From Nostoc sp. NMS7 (GTDB taxonomy: Bacteria; Cyanobacteriota; Cyanobacteriia; Cyanobacteriales; Nostocaceae): a DNA stretch of 64,000 nucleotides. Positions 53,030-63,071 of the stretch are shown piece after piece (positions within the stretch are counted from its first letter, which is position 1; every line of letters begins with the position of its first letter). Where the stretch lies: contig NZ_JABXKJ010000172.1 of NCBI RefSeq assembly GCF_017115085.1, positions 42,699-106,698 on the forward strand, given 5' to 3'. A program made the translations under genes and the position numbers. Under the pieces are notes generated by a model, which was given only the letters and a program-made list of their open reading frames with translations, made no database searches and had not been told where the DNA came from.

Positions 53030-53323
53030 TCAAATTTCTGATTTAATCTGGTTCTTGGCCAGATAGTGTTCATCAAGAGCGCGTCTTAGCATCATTTTAA
53101 TTACAGCTTGACGGCTAATATTGAGTTCGGTTGCCATTTTGTCCAGTTCGTTGAGCATCGGACTAGGAATTTCAAGGTTTGTCGTCACTATATCCTGTCC
53201 TCTTCGTGAGGTCATTTGACGAGGCGTTCCGACTCTGGTTGTCGTGGAGTCAAAATAACGATCAATGACTTCCTCTCCTACCTCAATTTCTTCCTCAAGT
53301 TCTTCAATAGAAATATTGTTCAT
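53030..53323 (-). CDS. ribbon-helix-helix antitoxin-like protein (BrnA-like)
   Basis: A 97-residue protein: very acidic start (EELEEEIEVGEEVIDRYFD), a linker, then NLEIPSPMLNELDKMATELN and ISRQAVIKMMLRRALDEHY, a ribbon-helix-helix DNA-binding domain. It lies directly downstream of, and originally overlapped by, a BrnT-like toxin gene. In BrnTA the antitoxin binds the toxin and represses the operon. Intact here while the toxin is frameshifted. Confidence 0.78.
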   Translation of the reverse strand: MNNISIEELEEEIEVGEEVIDRYFDSTTTRVGTPRQMTSRRGQDIVTTNLEIPSPMLNELDKMATELNISRQAVIKMMLRRALDEHYLAKNQIKSEI

Positions 53324-53580
53324 AGATTTCTCTCTCCCGCCTCGTACTTTTCCAATAAGTAATTAACCAAATATATTCCCCTTCATCATCATAACGAACT
53401 TCGTAAATGACCGACAAAAGGGTATTTACCAGATATCCAATAGCAATAAATTGTTCTAGGATCATCTCGTTTTATTCGTTCTACATAGTCGCCTGCCAAA
53501 ATAGTAGCGACCTCTTCCAAAGAATATCCGCTATTTTGCTTAAGAAGGTGACTTTTGTGATTATCCCAGTCAAATCGCAT
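53304..53580 (-). pseudogene. BrnT-like toxin gene with frameshift
   Basis: From ATG 53580: MRFDWDNHKSHLLKQ, YSLEEVATILAGDYVERI, YWISGKYP, the BrnT ribonuclease start. After KYP the frame slips: as written it ends FVGHLRSSL (53389). Dropping one base in the TTTT near 53421 restores LSVIYEVRYDDEGEYIWLI, YWKSTRREREIYE to a TGA at 53304, overlapping the antitoxin ATG by about 20 bases as in intact operons. Either a true inactivation of the RNase toxin, a slippery phase-variable run, or a sequencing error. Confidence 0.7.
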
Positions 53581-53626
53581 TTTCTTTATAATTAGCAATC
53601 ATTATTTTCGGGGCGTGACTGATCGC

Positions 53627-53665
53627 AAAATAAAAGGCGTTGCTAAACTTAAATCAGCAACGCCT
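53627..53665 (-). terminator. rho-independent terminator of glgP
   Basis: Minus strand AGGCGTTGCT / AGCAACGCCT 10-bp stem (53665-53656 and 53644-53635) with 11-base loop, then TTTTATTTT. It lies about 33 bases after the glgP stop. Confidence 0.88.
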
Positions 53666-53697
53666 AGTCTGGAGTATTCAATAAATACTCAGTCCTC

Positions 53698-56262
53698 TTA
53701 TTCTGCCCAAGCAATTAACCTTGGTTCATAGGGATTAGCCAGGTTTTGATTTTTCGGCAATACACGCAAAGACAAGCCTTGCAAACCAGAAGCCGTATAG
53801 GTGATATTACCCGTGTAAATACTCAATTTCTGTGTATCCTCCCCTTGGTAATGCATCACCACTGGCAGAGCGTTGACAATCTCACCATTGGCATCGATCG
53901 CACCTTGATATAGCTCCACCTGTACATCATTATTTGTCAAAGTTGCCAAGTCAACCTGGGCTTTGACAGCAACAGTTTGGTTAACCTCAATGTCTGAAGC
54001 TGCCGAGATGTCAATATCTTTGATTTTGATGTTGAACCAGTGTTCGCCCAGTTTTTCTTTCCAAGCAGCTAGTTCTTTAGCTGGAGCATAGTTATCAACA
54101 GTCAGGGTATGATAGCGATCGCTAGCCGGAAAATAAGCTCTTTGTGCATATTCTCCTACCATCCGCGCTGTATTAAAGAAGGGACAATTCAACCGAATTG
54201 CATCCTTCATTTTGGCAACCCACGGACGGGGTAAGCCATCACTATCCCGATGTTCATAAAATAGCGGTACAACTTCCTTTTCTAACAACTCGTAGAGAGC
54301 ATTTGCTTCTACTTCATCTTGGTAGTTAGGATCGTCGTAATTCTCTCCATGTCCAATTGCCCAGCCAGTGCGAACATAATCAGCTTCATCCCACCAGCCA
54401 TCTAGTACACTTAAATTCGGCAATCCATTCATTGCGGCTTTCATCCCACTGGTACCAGAAGCTTCCCGTGGACGACGCGGTGTGTTTAACCAGATATCGC
54501 AACCTGCAACCATCAACCGGGAGATGTAAATGTCGTAATTGGGAACAAACACTACCTGTTTTTCTAAATGTTGTTCGCGGATAAAGTGATTGATATCGCG
54601 GATCAGTTCTTTACCGGGAATATCCTTGGGGTGTGCCTTACCAGCAATCACGAATTGCACTTTTCGGTCTTTGTTAGCCAGCAAAAGCCGCTTAATGCGT
54701 TCCAAATCACGCATCCAGAGGGTGGCACGTTTGTAGGTAGCAAAGCGACGGGCAAAGCCAATGGTGAAAGCGTAAGGATCTAAAACTTCTTGGGCCTGGG
54801 TAATTTCCGAGGCGGAAGCGCCGCGATCGCGCAAATGCTTGACTAAATGCTCTCGCACATACAAAATCATATCTAAGCGGCAGCGTTCGTGATTCCGCCA
54901 CAACTCCTCATCGGGTATCGCATCCATTCGCTCCCACAATGGGCTATCTAGTGGTGCTGATGACCAGTTTGGCCCCAAGTAGCGATCGTATAACTCTTGA
55001 GTCGATTTCGCCACACAACTCCGAGCATGGACACCGTTAGTAATGGCGGCGATCGGCACTTCCTCTACTGGCACCTTCTTCCACAAGCCCTGGAACATTT
55101 GCCGCGACACCACACCATGCAGTTGTGCTACACCATTAGAAAATGTTGCCATCTTCAACGCCAGCACCGCCATACTGAAAGGCCCAGATAAATCGCCTGT
55201 ATTCTCGCGCCCCAGTCCTAAAAATTGCTCTTTGGGCAACCCAAATATCTCTGCATAGTACCCCAGGTAGTACAACATTTTATCAGGAGCGAACAAGTCA
55301 ATTCCCGCCGGTACTGGCGTGTGGGTGGTAAAAATATTACTAGAAGCCACCACCTGTTTAGCTTGGGGATAATTCAGTCCCTCTTCCTGAATCAGCAAGC
55401 GGATGCGCTCTAGGGCTGAGAAGGCGGCGTGACCTTCATTCATGTGGTAGGCGGTGACTTTCAGCCCCAAGGCTTTAAGCATTTGCACACCACCGATTCC
55501 CAGCATGATTTCCTGGTGGATACGCATATCGATGTCGCCACCGTACAGCTGATCTGTGATGTCGTGGTCGTAAACATTGTTCGGTTCAATGTTGGTGTCC
55601 ATCAAATATAGAGGCACCGTTCCTACCTGTACACGCCAAACTCTGGCATACACCTTGCGTCCTGGATAATCTACGGCAATCCGCAGTTCTGAACCATCGG
55701 CATTGCGCTCTAGATGCAAGGGCATATTGTAGAAATCGTTAAGCAGGTAGCGTTCTTGCTGCCAGCCATCAGCATTGAGATACTGAGCAAAGTAGCCTTG
55801 CTGGTACAGTAAACCTACACCTACAAGCGGTAGCCCCAGATCACTGGCAGATTTGAGGTGATCCCCCGCCAGAACGCCCAAGCCCCCAGAATAGACGGGT
55901 AAACAATCTACAAGTCCAAATTCCGCCGAAAAATAGGCGTAGCATTCTTTTGGTTTCTGCTCCCGTTGTTTCTGATACCAGGTGCGCTCTTGCAAATAAT
56001 CATCTAACTGACGGTCAGCTCGATCCATTTGCGCTAAGAAGCCTTCATCTTCGACAACTTCCAGAAGCCGCGATTGAGAGATAGTACCCAGCATTAACAC
56101 TGGGTTATGATGGCTAGACTCCCACAGATCTGAGTCTAAGCGACGAAATAAATCTTTAGTGTCAACGTTCCAATCCCAGTGCAAGTTATATGCTAGCCGC
56201 CGTAATGGTTCAAGTCGCGGCGGTAGTGAAGGGGATACGTTAAATGTGCGAATTGGCTGCAT
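53698..56262 (-). CDS. glgP: alpha-glucan (glycogen) phosphorylase
   Basis: A GT35 phosphorylase of about 854 residues that releases glucose 1-phosphate from glycogen. It is of the type with the DUF3417-like start (LPPRLEPLRRLAYNLHWDWN). YFSAEFGLVDCLPVYSGGLG, HMNEGHAAFSAL and, near the C-terminal third, EASGTSGMKAAMNG containing the pyridoxal-phosphate Lys are seen. The Met at 56262 (MQPIRTFNV) is preferred to 56280. Works with glycogen debranching to mobilise carbon in the dark. Has its own terminator. Confidence 0.96.
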   Translation of the reverse strand: MQPIRTFNVSPSLPPRLEPLRRLAYNLHWDWNVDTKDLFRRLDSDLWESSHHNPVLMLGTISQSRLLEVVEDEGFLAQMDRADRQLDDYLQERTWYQKQREQKPKECYAYFSAEFGLVDCLPVYSGGLGVLAGDHLKSASDLGLPLVGVGLLYQQGYFAQYLNADGWQQERYLLNDFYNMPLHLERNADGSELRIAVDYPGRKVYARVWRVQVGTVPLYLMDTNIEPNNVYDHDITDQLYGGDIDMRIHQEIMLGIGGVQMLKALGLKVTAYHMNEGHAAFSALERIRLLIQEEGLNYPQAKQVVASSNIFTTHTPVPAGIDLFAPDKMLYYLGYYAEIFGLPKEQFLGLGRENTGDLSGPFSMAVLALKMATFSNGVAQLHGVVSRQMFQGLWKKVPVEEVPIAAITNGVHARSCVAKSTQELYDRYLGPNWSSAPLDSPLWERMDAIPDEELWRNHERCRLDMILYVREHLVKHLRDRGASASEITQAQEVLDPYAFTIGFARRFATYKRATLWMRDLERIKRLLLANKDRKVQFVIAGKAHPKDIPGKELIRDINHFIREQHLEKQVVFVPNYDIYISRLMVAGCDIWLNTPRRPREASGTSGMKAAMNGLPNLSVLDGWWDEADYVRTGWAIGHGENYDDPNYQDEVEANALYELLEKEVVPLFYEHRDSDGLPRPWVAKMKDAIRLNCPFFNTARMVGEYAQRAYFPASDRYHTLTVDNYAPAKELAAWKEKLGEHWFNIKIKDIDISAASDIEVNQTVAVKAQVDLATLTNNDVQVELYQGAIDANGEIVNALPVVMHYQGEDTQKLSIYTGNITYTASGLQGLSLRVLPKNQNLANPYEPRLIAWAE

Positions 56263-56280
56263 AGGTTGGCAAAACTCCAA

Positions 56281-56804
56281 GTTTAGCTATGGTTATTATT
56301 TACTCTCTTTACCCAATGTTGCCAATTCTTTATACTGTAGTTTGTGAAAAAGCGATGACTTTGTTAAGCATTGAGAATTCTTTTTAACCTCGTTGCTAAA
56401 GTTTACACCAAGGTGTTTCTAATTCTATGCGTTACCCTCAGCCATGTACTTGGTATATTAAGATTTAATCATTTACTGGCATATATCACTCAAAAAATCT
56501 GGTTTTGAATAAATAATTTATATTTATTTTAGTATTTATTCCGGGGATCAATTCTCTGGTCTTGGCTGAGGCTGAAAAGTCCTCATAGCTCTGTCCAGTA
56601 AAGTTAAATTTTTAATTATTTTTTAATAAAATTGCCTTGGCAAAGAAGCAGTCTAAGATTAAGGTTACTTTAAGGTGATCCGAATCACCTGAAATTAGAT
56701 CCGATGAAAACTTTACCAAGCAGTTAATCAGGAAAAGCGAGCGCTAACTACTTGGTATTAAATCTTCACACTAAACCAGGAAAATAACTTACGAAGGTGT
56801 TATT
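56281..56804. other. intergenic region, promoter side of glgP
   Basis: 524 bases without a gene. A GGTGATCCGAATCACC palindrome (56673-56688) stands out as a possible operator or hairpin. Otherwise AT-rich. Confidence 0.45.
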
Positions 56805-57128
56805 TTATGCACCTAATGAGGGCTGATCGTGAGTATTTTTTGTCATCGTCAGAGCTACAGCTGCTGCATAAGCCATTTCTGCTGCCATTTGATAAGCAAG
56901 TTTGATACTTGATGAAGTGTCCTTGGCTTTAGGAGAGAGAGAAGCTTTTTTTCGGCGCGACTCTTGTTTGATATCACCTGCTACAATAGCTCGCTGCAAA
57001 ATGATCCAGGCATCTAGGTCTTCTGAGTCATAATTACTTTGAAGTTGCGATCGCACTTTCTCCTCAGCTACAACACTTAGATAGCCAGTAGTTAGAGCTT
57101 GTTGCACAATTTCTTTAATTAAAGCCAT
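56805..57128 (-). CDS. hypothetical protein
   Basis: A 107-residue soluble protein. The N-terminal half, IVQQALTTGYLSVVAEEKVR, LDAWIILQRAIVAG, looks like a conserved small helical protein; the second half is Lys/Ser-rich and then Ala-rich helical (KLAYQMAAEMAYAAAVALT). No family recognised. Upstream of the glgP region on the same strand. Confidence 0.65.
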   Translation of the reverse strand: MALIKEIVQQALTTGYLSVVAEEKVRSQLQSNYDSEDLDAWIILQRAIVAGDIKQESRRKKASLSPKAKDTSSSIKLAYQMAAEMAYAAAVALTMTKNTHDQPSLGA

Positions 57129-58431
57129 AATAATTTAAACCAAGTGTGTGAGTTAAAACCGATACCTCAATTTGGGCATTTGATCTTCTTTTCTGGACTT
57201 CTCCTGAAAACTAAGCTACGTTTTAGCTCTCTTTCAATAGAATTTATAATAAGTAGTATTAAGAACGCATCCCCCGCTTGGCTCACCCGAATGGGTGATT
57301 TACAAATTTATACACCAAAATGCCAATTAACGACTGAGAGCATTTTTAAACTTGCCGTTTTCAAGGGATTTTATCTAATTGTATAAAATTATTTGAGGGT
57401 AGCGTAGGCTTTGCCCATACTTCTCTACCAGACGCTGCGCGAACGACAAAGCTCAGTGACCACCGTAGGCATCGCTTGAGTAAAAAAGTTAACTGATTTC
57501 CCCCATTCTCATCAACAAGCAACCTGGAAATCAACTTATTTATTCAGAGTGTTCCACTAAAAATAAAATGTGTTATCGTTAAAAACAATTGTTATTAAAA
57601 ACCATTCATCTAATTACAAGCGTGAATCGGTTAGTGTGTAAATCATCCGAGTGCAACATGATTGGAGCAGCATACTCGAAAAATTCGTTGCAAGAAAGCC
57701 GTCATAGCAGTCGGGGAAGCGCTTACTTGTTTGCACCGATGGTTAACTTCAATGTGATGGCTGATGTGGGAGATAATCCACCATAATTGGGTTTTATTTG
57801 GGCAAAAATACCCAAAAAAATCCAACAATAATTACATTGTCACGCTAGGCAGAAATTTTATCTAAATCTTTGAAATAGTCTAGTTAAATGTATTTTTTGT
57901 TGCAAAATAGCTTGTGGAACTGAGTTGTTTCAAAAGACTAAAACCGCTTGAGAGAAAGTAGCCTCAAGGGAAACAACTCTATCCCTAGTTGCGTAACAAG
58001 CTTTGCAAATTTGCCGCATAACTAAAACAGTAGCCTATCTAAACCAGCAAATTTTCCCATCAGACAATTTAATAGTCTGAGTTTTGACGCTGCAATGCAC
58101 TGAAATTGTTTTGTTAATTTAGCTGATGAAAAAGAAGCCAAATTTTTACCTATCTATGGTACCAAAGCTTCTAGCGACTTAACGCAATTGTGCAGATAAG
58201 TTGAGTGATTCTACACACCTAAGCTAAAGAATTGCTCACATAGTCAAAGCCAGACTCTGGTTTTTCAAACATTGGAAAACCATCTAAAAATCTGGGCAAA
58301 TTTTGGTAATGCTGCCAATTTACCTTCTGTGTCAAGGAATATTAACACTGTTGGGATTGGCAGAAGATGAGGATAGAGCCAAAACAACTTTCAACACTGC
58401 CAACAACAATTGATTAAAGAGATATCTAGCC
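57129..58431. other. 1.3-kb gene-poor region
   Basis: No frame here is convincing. It includes TCACCCGAATGGGTGA (hairpin at 57285-57300), a dispersed repeat block (57398-57477) that shares GACGCTGCGCGAACGACAAA with 27340-27359, and AT-rich DNA. The right half, before the acyltransferase gene, contains several direct short repeats but nothing I can name. A regulatory RNA or unrecognised short genes could be present. Confidence 0.5.
57398..57477. repeat. dispersed repeat block
   Basis: Shares ACGCTGCGCGAACGACAAAG, CTCAGTGACCA and CATCG with 27341-27375; its left half CTTCTCTACCAGACGCT recurs at 45968-45984. These blocks are likely one family of palindromic repeats pieced together differently. 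Confidence 0.65.
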
Positions 58432-59127
58432 ATGCCTAACGAGCAATATTTTTCAAAATTGCAGCGCGTGCAAGAACTTTTAGTAACTACAGTGTTAGGA
58501 GATATTCCCACACTGATTCTGGGGCCAAAGTTGCGTAATTTGGGATATCGTAGTATTTTTGCCCAGATCGGCAGCCCAGTGTATATTCAAAATGGTGTTG
58601 AATTTAACGGTACTTCTTGTATTGAGATCGGCAGTGGAGTCTATATTTTCAAAGGTGTACGCATGGATGCTAGAGGACACAAAAATAATAGAATTCATCT
58701 AGGAAATAGAGTCGCTATTGAGCGTAACGTTGATATAGGGTCTTTGTCAGATACGTATATACATATTGATGAAGACACCTTCATTGCTCCCAACGTGTCT
58801 ATTGAGGGGCCAGGAGACATTAAAATTGGTAAACACTGTATGATTGCTGCCCACTCAGGGATATATGCCAATAATCATAATTTTGCCGATCCGATAGAGC
58901 CGATTAAATACCAAGGGGTTAGTCGCAAGGGAATTGTGATTGAAGATGATTGTTGGCTAGGGCATGGAGTAACAGTATTAGATGGCGTTACTATCGGCAA
59001 AGGCAGTGTTATTGGTGCGGGAGCAGTTGTCAATAGAGATATTCCTCCTTTCTCCGTTGCTGTAGGCATACCTGCACGAGTAATCAAAAACCGAATTAGC
59101 AAAGACTTAAGCATTACTTCAAGCTGA
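58432..59127 (+). CDS. left-handed beta-helix acyltransferase (WbbJ/Maa-like)
   Basis: A 231-residue hexapeptide-repeat protein. After an N-terminal helical part (to about residue 45) come repeats such as IEIGSGVYIF, VYIFKGVRMDA, IHLGNRVAIERN, DTFIAPNVSI, IKIGKHCMIAA, with the catalytic-type His in ANNHNF, and CWLGHGVTVLDGVTIGKGS. These trimeric enzymes transfer acetyl or other acyl groups to sugars. It could decorate a surface polysaccharide. Monocistronic. Confidence 0.9.
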   Translation: MPNEQYFSKLQRVQELLVTTVLGDIPTLILGPKLRNLGYRSIFAQIGSPVYIQNGVEFNGTSCIEIGSGVYIFKGVRMDARGHKNNRIHLGNRVAIERNVDIGSLSDTYIHIDEDTFIAPNVSIEGPGDIKIGKHCMIAAHSGIYANNHNFADPIEPIKYQGVSRKGIVIEDDCWLGHGVTVLDGVTIGKGSVIGAGAVVNRDIPPFSVAVGIPARVIKNRISKDLSITSS

Positions 59128-59937
59128 GAAATAGGGCATTGGGCACTTGTACTGACTTGTACTGAGCGGCGCGTTGCCCTGAGCTTTGCCGTACCACTTC
59201 GTGGAAGCAAGCTACGCGTAGCGTCTCCAAGAGTTGGGTCGAAGTAGCATTGCCGTTGGCGCAGCCTAAGAAGAGAAGTATGGGCATAATAAACTTCATC
59301 TAAGTTTATAAGCGTAGTTTTCGCCCTCACCCTAAATCCCTCTCCCATATCTGGGAGAGGGACTTTGAAATTCTGGCTCCCCGAATCCCAAATCTGGGAT
59401 TCGGGGTTAGGGGATGAGGGCAAATCCTTTTCATCACCCAAGAACTACAGGTTTCAAGATAGACGTGGTTTAACTATCCTTTTGTAACCTGTAAGCTGTT
59501 CCCTTTTTTTAAGAAACCTTTGCCGTTAGTCAGCGTCACAAGAGTAAATAGTCTCTGAATACCAATTTTAAAAATGATTGCGACAGATGGAAACCTGAAA
59601 CGCCTATCCAATGGATGTTTCATAATCCAAAATCGTTCGACTGACTTGTACTGAGCTTGCCTGCCCTGAGCCTGTCGAAGGGTCGAAGTAGCGCTCACGC
59701 CGAAGTCTAAAATCTAAAATCTAAAATGGTATGAGTTATTTTTTAAGGGCATCTAAAAGTCAGACAACTGACATCTTGCACCATTATCAATAACCGTAGG
59801 ATAGGCACTGCCAATCCCCAATCCCCAGAGTTCTCTAAAAAATGGACGAGATTTGGGTAATATAAAGGAGCTATCTTTTCTGCATGGCAGATTCTCAAAG
59901 AAAAGCTCTCTTTGTCTTACCCGTTGGAGATATTTCT
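59128..59937. other. repeat-filled intergenic region upstream of psbI
   Basis: 810 bases without a gene. From left to right: a dispersed palindromic block (59160-59245), a nested double hairpin (59323-59421), AT-rich DNA, another block TTGTACTGAGCTTGCCTGCC to GGTCGAAGTAGC (59646-59693) and an inverted TCTAAAA heptamer repeat (59704-59728). The last 100 bases should hold the psbI promoter. Confidence 0.6.
59323..59421. repeat. nested double-hairpin element
   Basis: Outer arms GCCCTCACCCTA / TAGGGGATGAGGGC enclose two perfect hairpins: TCCCTCTCCCA / TGGGAGAGGGA (59337-59362) and CCCCGAATCCCA / TGGGATTCGGGG (59379-59406). Strong potential to fold as a three-way structure on either strand. Confidence 0.7.
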
Positions 59938-60054
59938 ATGCTGACTTTAAAAATCGCTGTTTATATTGTTGTTGCCTTCTTCGCCGCTCTCTTCGTCTTC
60001 GGATTTTTGTCGAACGATCCCGCTCGTAACCCCGGCCGTCGGGACTCAGAGTAA
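59938..60054 (+). CDS. psbI: photosystem II reaction-centre protein PsbI
   Basis: A 38-residue one-helix subunit: [20 protein letters not shown] then [16 protein letters not shown], matching PsbI throughout. It sits beside D1 and CP43 and helps early PSII assembly. GGAGATATTTCT before the ATG is the ribosome site. Located upstream of the LptD-type gene on the same strand, a different transcript probably. Confidence 0.96.
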   Translation: MLTLKIAVYIVVAFFAALFVFGFLSNDPARNPGRRDSE

Positions 60055-60251
60055 AAGAACGATAAATCATCCGCGACTTTGGAAGGCGGAAGATACTAAA
60101 CGCCACGGAAACTTACTAAACTTTCAAAGTGGTAAGTTTCCTCTTCCCAGTGGCTTGCTCCAGGTAGCAGAAGGCGACAGTCGGAAGGCAAAATGTATAT
60201 TTATCCTTCCGTCGGTCATTTGGCTGTTTGTTAGCCCGATTTTGCTCAAAT

Positions 60252-62933
60252 ATGCTTCATCCAGTTCTGCCGCCCAATCCGCCTCCGATCCTCGAATCTT
60301 TACAACCTGTAAATCCTGCCTCATCTTTTAGTCATACAAAGTTTCTTTCAGGTGTAGAAACTGGAATACACGAAAAGACAGACAAATCCCAGCAGCCCAA
60401 GGATTTGGCTCAGTTGGCAATTGCGGGTGACGCTAAGATTGATCCGTCATTGCCAACTCCGATAAACTCAACTCAGGATGACTTGGTAGTTGCCAAAACT
60501 TCCTCTATACCTCATTCATCAGAAACCTTTCCACTAGAATTTTCCCCCCTTACCGCTTCTAGGAGTGCTGCACTTTTGGGGCAGCCGGTGGTAGTTGGTT
60601 ATCCGATGCAGGAAGTTCTAGCCCCTAATCGCCATCAGACCAGTAAGACTCAAAACCCCTACGGAGTGCGAATTGGGACAGATGGGGAGAAACTTCCCCC
60701 ATTCTCCATGCTCTCTGCTCCCCTGTCTTTGCTTGACGTTGCTCCAAGTGTCACAAACACTGACAAGTTAGTTGAGTCGAAGGCGGAAATTTTAGCTGAG
60801 AAGTTAACCCAACAAAAACAGCAAAGTGATATTACTGCACAACAGTCTCCAGGACAAGAGAATATCTCTGTATCTGCTACTGATCTTGCACCGAGTTCTC
60901 AATCAGTACAAAATTTTATAGAATTCAAGTCTCGCAGCCCGACAAACCAACCCTCAAGGCCGATCATTGTAGAATTCAAGTCTCAAACCCAGCAACAAAG
61001 CCAAGTACCACAGGGTGATACCACTAATCAGCCACCAAGTCAACTATCTCCTACAACCGCGCCAGCTAGCACGCCGCCAGTCAGACCGAGAACTGTGGAA
61101 GTCACTTCCGATCGCCAAGAGTATGACGAGCAACGGCGAATTGTTACAGCTGTAGGTAATGTAGTTGTGCGATTTGATGGGGCGGTGGTGGATGCCGATC
61201 GCCTGCAAGTGAATTTGGACAACTTGATCGCTGCGGGCTACGGCAACGTAACTTTAACCCGGGGCGATCAGATACTGCGTGGACAACGCTTTACCTATAA
61301 CTTTGTTCAAGATAGTGGGGAACTGGAAAATGGTAGAGGAGAAATTTATGTACCCTCAGCCCAAACAGATTTTGCTTTCTCGCCCAGCAATGTAACTACT
61401 GGTGGAGTCTCAAAAAGCCCGCCAAGCGATCGCATTCTAGCCAATCAGCCCCTTTCCGGTGTGAGCAGCCCTGGAGGAATTGATGTGACAATTGGTGGCC
61501 AGGCAAATGCTACCAATATCCCGCCACCGAAAAGTGGGGGTGTAGTCAATCGGCTCAGGTTTGAAGCTGAACACATTGACTTCTATTCGCAAGGCTGGCA
61601 AGCAAGCGATGTCCGCATCACCAATGATCCTTTTTCGCCCCCAGAACTAGAATTACGCGCAGATAAAGTAACTCTGACGCGAGAATCACCCTTGGTAGAC
61701 CGCATCAAGACACAGCGTCAACGTTTGGTATTTGATCAAACACTCTCCTTACCAATTCCGGTGGATGAGCATACTATTGACCGCCGGCCGCGGGACGTTA
61801 CACCCTTTATAGTATCCCCCGGCTTTGATGGAACTGATCGGGGTGGTTTCTACATTGAGCGTGGCTTTTCAGTGATCAATACAGACCAGACTCGCTGGAC
61901 AATCACGCCCCAGTTATTATTAGAGAGAGCTGTGGAAGAAGGCACGGGTGACTTAGGCGCACTATTTGCTGTCAAGACAAAGATAAATTCCGTTTTGAGT
62001 CCACGGACAACATTTCAGGGGACTGGGCAGTTAACCAGTCTTGACTTGAGCCAAGTGGAAAACAATTTGCGGGCAAATTTTGCATTGCGCCAGACATTAG
62101 GCGATCGCCTTCCCTACATCTTTAATCTGCAATATAACTACCGCGATCGCCTTTACAATGGTAGCCTCGGCTTTCAAACTGTCCAAAGCAGTTTTGGCGG
62201 CATTATTATCTCTCCTCTGATTCCTCTAGGAAAAAGTGGCATCAACCTCAACTATCAGGCAAGCGCTCAGTATATCGATGCCAACACCGATCGCCAAGAC
62301 TTACTAAAACCGCAGAGGCAAAACGATCGCATCTCACTAAGTCGTTTACAAGCCAGCGCTACCCTCAGTCGCGGGTTTTTACTGTGGCAAGGGAAACCAT
62401 TACCACCCACTCCCACTGAGGGATTACGATACACGGCTAAACCTGTAGTTCCTTACTTGCAAGCGAGCGCTGCCATCACAGGCACTAACAGTTATTACAG
62501 CAATGGTGATAACCAAAGCATCTTAACTGGTACAATTGGCTTACAAGGTCAAATTGGTCATTTTTCTCGACCTTTTTTCGACTATACCGCCTTTAATATT
62601 AGTTATTCCCAAGGCTTAAATAACGGATTATCGCCCTTTTTGTTTGATCGCTCCGTTGATAACAAAGTGTTGAGCGGTGGGATATCACAGCAAATCTACG
62701 GCCCTTTTCGCTTAGGCTTCCAAACATCTATTAACTTGGATACTGGTACACAAACTAGCACCGACTACATTTTGGAATATAGCCGTCGTACCTATGGCAT
62801 CACCTTGCGTTATAATCCGGTGCTGGAGTTAGGCGGCTTCAGCATCCGAATTAGTGATTTTAACTGGGGTGGCGGCACTGATCCATTTTCGGAAGTTAAG
62901 CCAGTAGTAAATGGCGTGCAGCAGGAGAATTAG
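60252..62933 (+). CDS. LptD/OstA-type outer-membrane protein (DUF3769)
   Basis: About 893 residues. A long Pro/Ser/Gln-rich N-terminal part (to about residue 280) leads to an OstA-like beta-taco region (VTSDRQEYDEQRRIVTAVGN, VVVDADRLQVNLDNLIAAGY, GDQILRGQRFTYNF) and then a C-terminal beta-barrel (RWTITPQLLLERAVEE, YNYRDRLYNGSLGF, ITLRYNPVLELGGFSIRI). This is the cyanobacterial form of the lipopolysaccharide-inserting LptD. The Met at 60252 is chosen; the frame opens at a TTG at 60228. No signal peptide is obvious at this start, which is odd for an outer-membrane protein; the true start may be elsewhere. Confidence 0.85.
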   Translation: MLHPVLPPNPPPILESLQPVNPASSFSHTKFLSGVETGIHEKTDKSQQPKDLAQLAIAGDAKIDPSLPTPINSTQDDLVVAKTSSIPHSSETFPLEFSPLTASRSAALLGQPVVVGYPMQEVLAPNRHQTSKTQNPYGVRIGTDGEKLPPFSMLSAPLSLLDVAPSVTNTDKLVESKAEILAEKLTQQKQQSDITAQQSPGQENISVSATDLAPSSQSVQNFIEFKSRSPTNQPSRPIIVEFKSQTQQQSQVPQGDTTNQPPSQLSPTTAPASTPPVRPRTVEVTSDRQEYDEQRRIVTAVGNVVVRFDGAVVDADRLQVNLDNLIAAGYGNVTLTRGDQILRGQRFTYNFVQDSGELENGRGEIYVPSAQTDFAFSPSNVTTGGVSKSPPSDRILANQPLSGVSSPGGIDVTIGGQANATNIPPPKSGGVVNRLRFEAEHIDFYSQGWQASDVRITNDPFSPPELELRADKVTLTRESPLVDRIKTQRQRLVFDQTLSLPIPVDEHTIDRRPRDVTPFIVSPGFDGTDRGGFYIERGFSVINTDQTRWTITPQLLLERAVEEGTGDLGALFAVKTKINSVLSPRTTFQGTGQLTSLDLSQVENNLRANFALRQTLGDRLPYIFNLQYNYRDRLYNGSLGFQTVQSSFGGIIISPLIPLGKSGINLNYQASAQYIDANTDRQDLLKPQRQNDRISLSRLQASATLSRGFLLWQGKPLPPTPTEGLRYTAKPVVPYLQASAAITGTNSYYSNGDNQSILTGTIGLQGQIGHFSRPFFDYTAFNISYSQGLNNGLSPFLFDRSVDNKVLSGGISQQIYGPFRLGFQTSINLDTGTQTSTDYILEYSRRTYGITLRYNPVLELGGFSIRISDFNWGGGTDPFSEVKPVVNGVQQEN

Positions 62934-63071
62934 TCAAACAGTTATCAAACAGAATTCAGGAGCGGAGCCGGAGACGCTCCGCCTCCGATCAGGAGTCAGA
63001 AGGAAAACAGACTTTATACCTAGCTTTGAGACGAATCGTTGTCTACTTCACCTTCCTTGAAATCTGCTGTA

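Noticed and set aside
57589..57786. 65-codon plus-strand frame
   Set aside because: No ribosome site, no recognisable motif, overlapping open frame on the other strand.
59322..59422. CRISPR-like array because of repeated hairpins
   Set aside because: There are only two different hairpins, no regular direct repeats or spacers, and no cas genes in the window.
59474..59698. 74-codon minus-strand frame
   Set aside because: Built partly on the dispersed repeat block; no protein-like composition.
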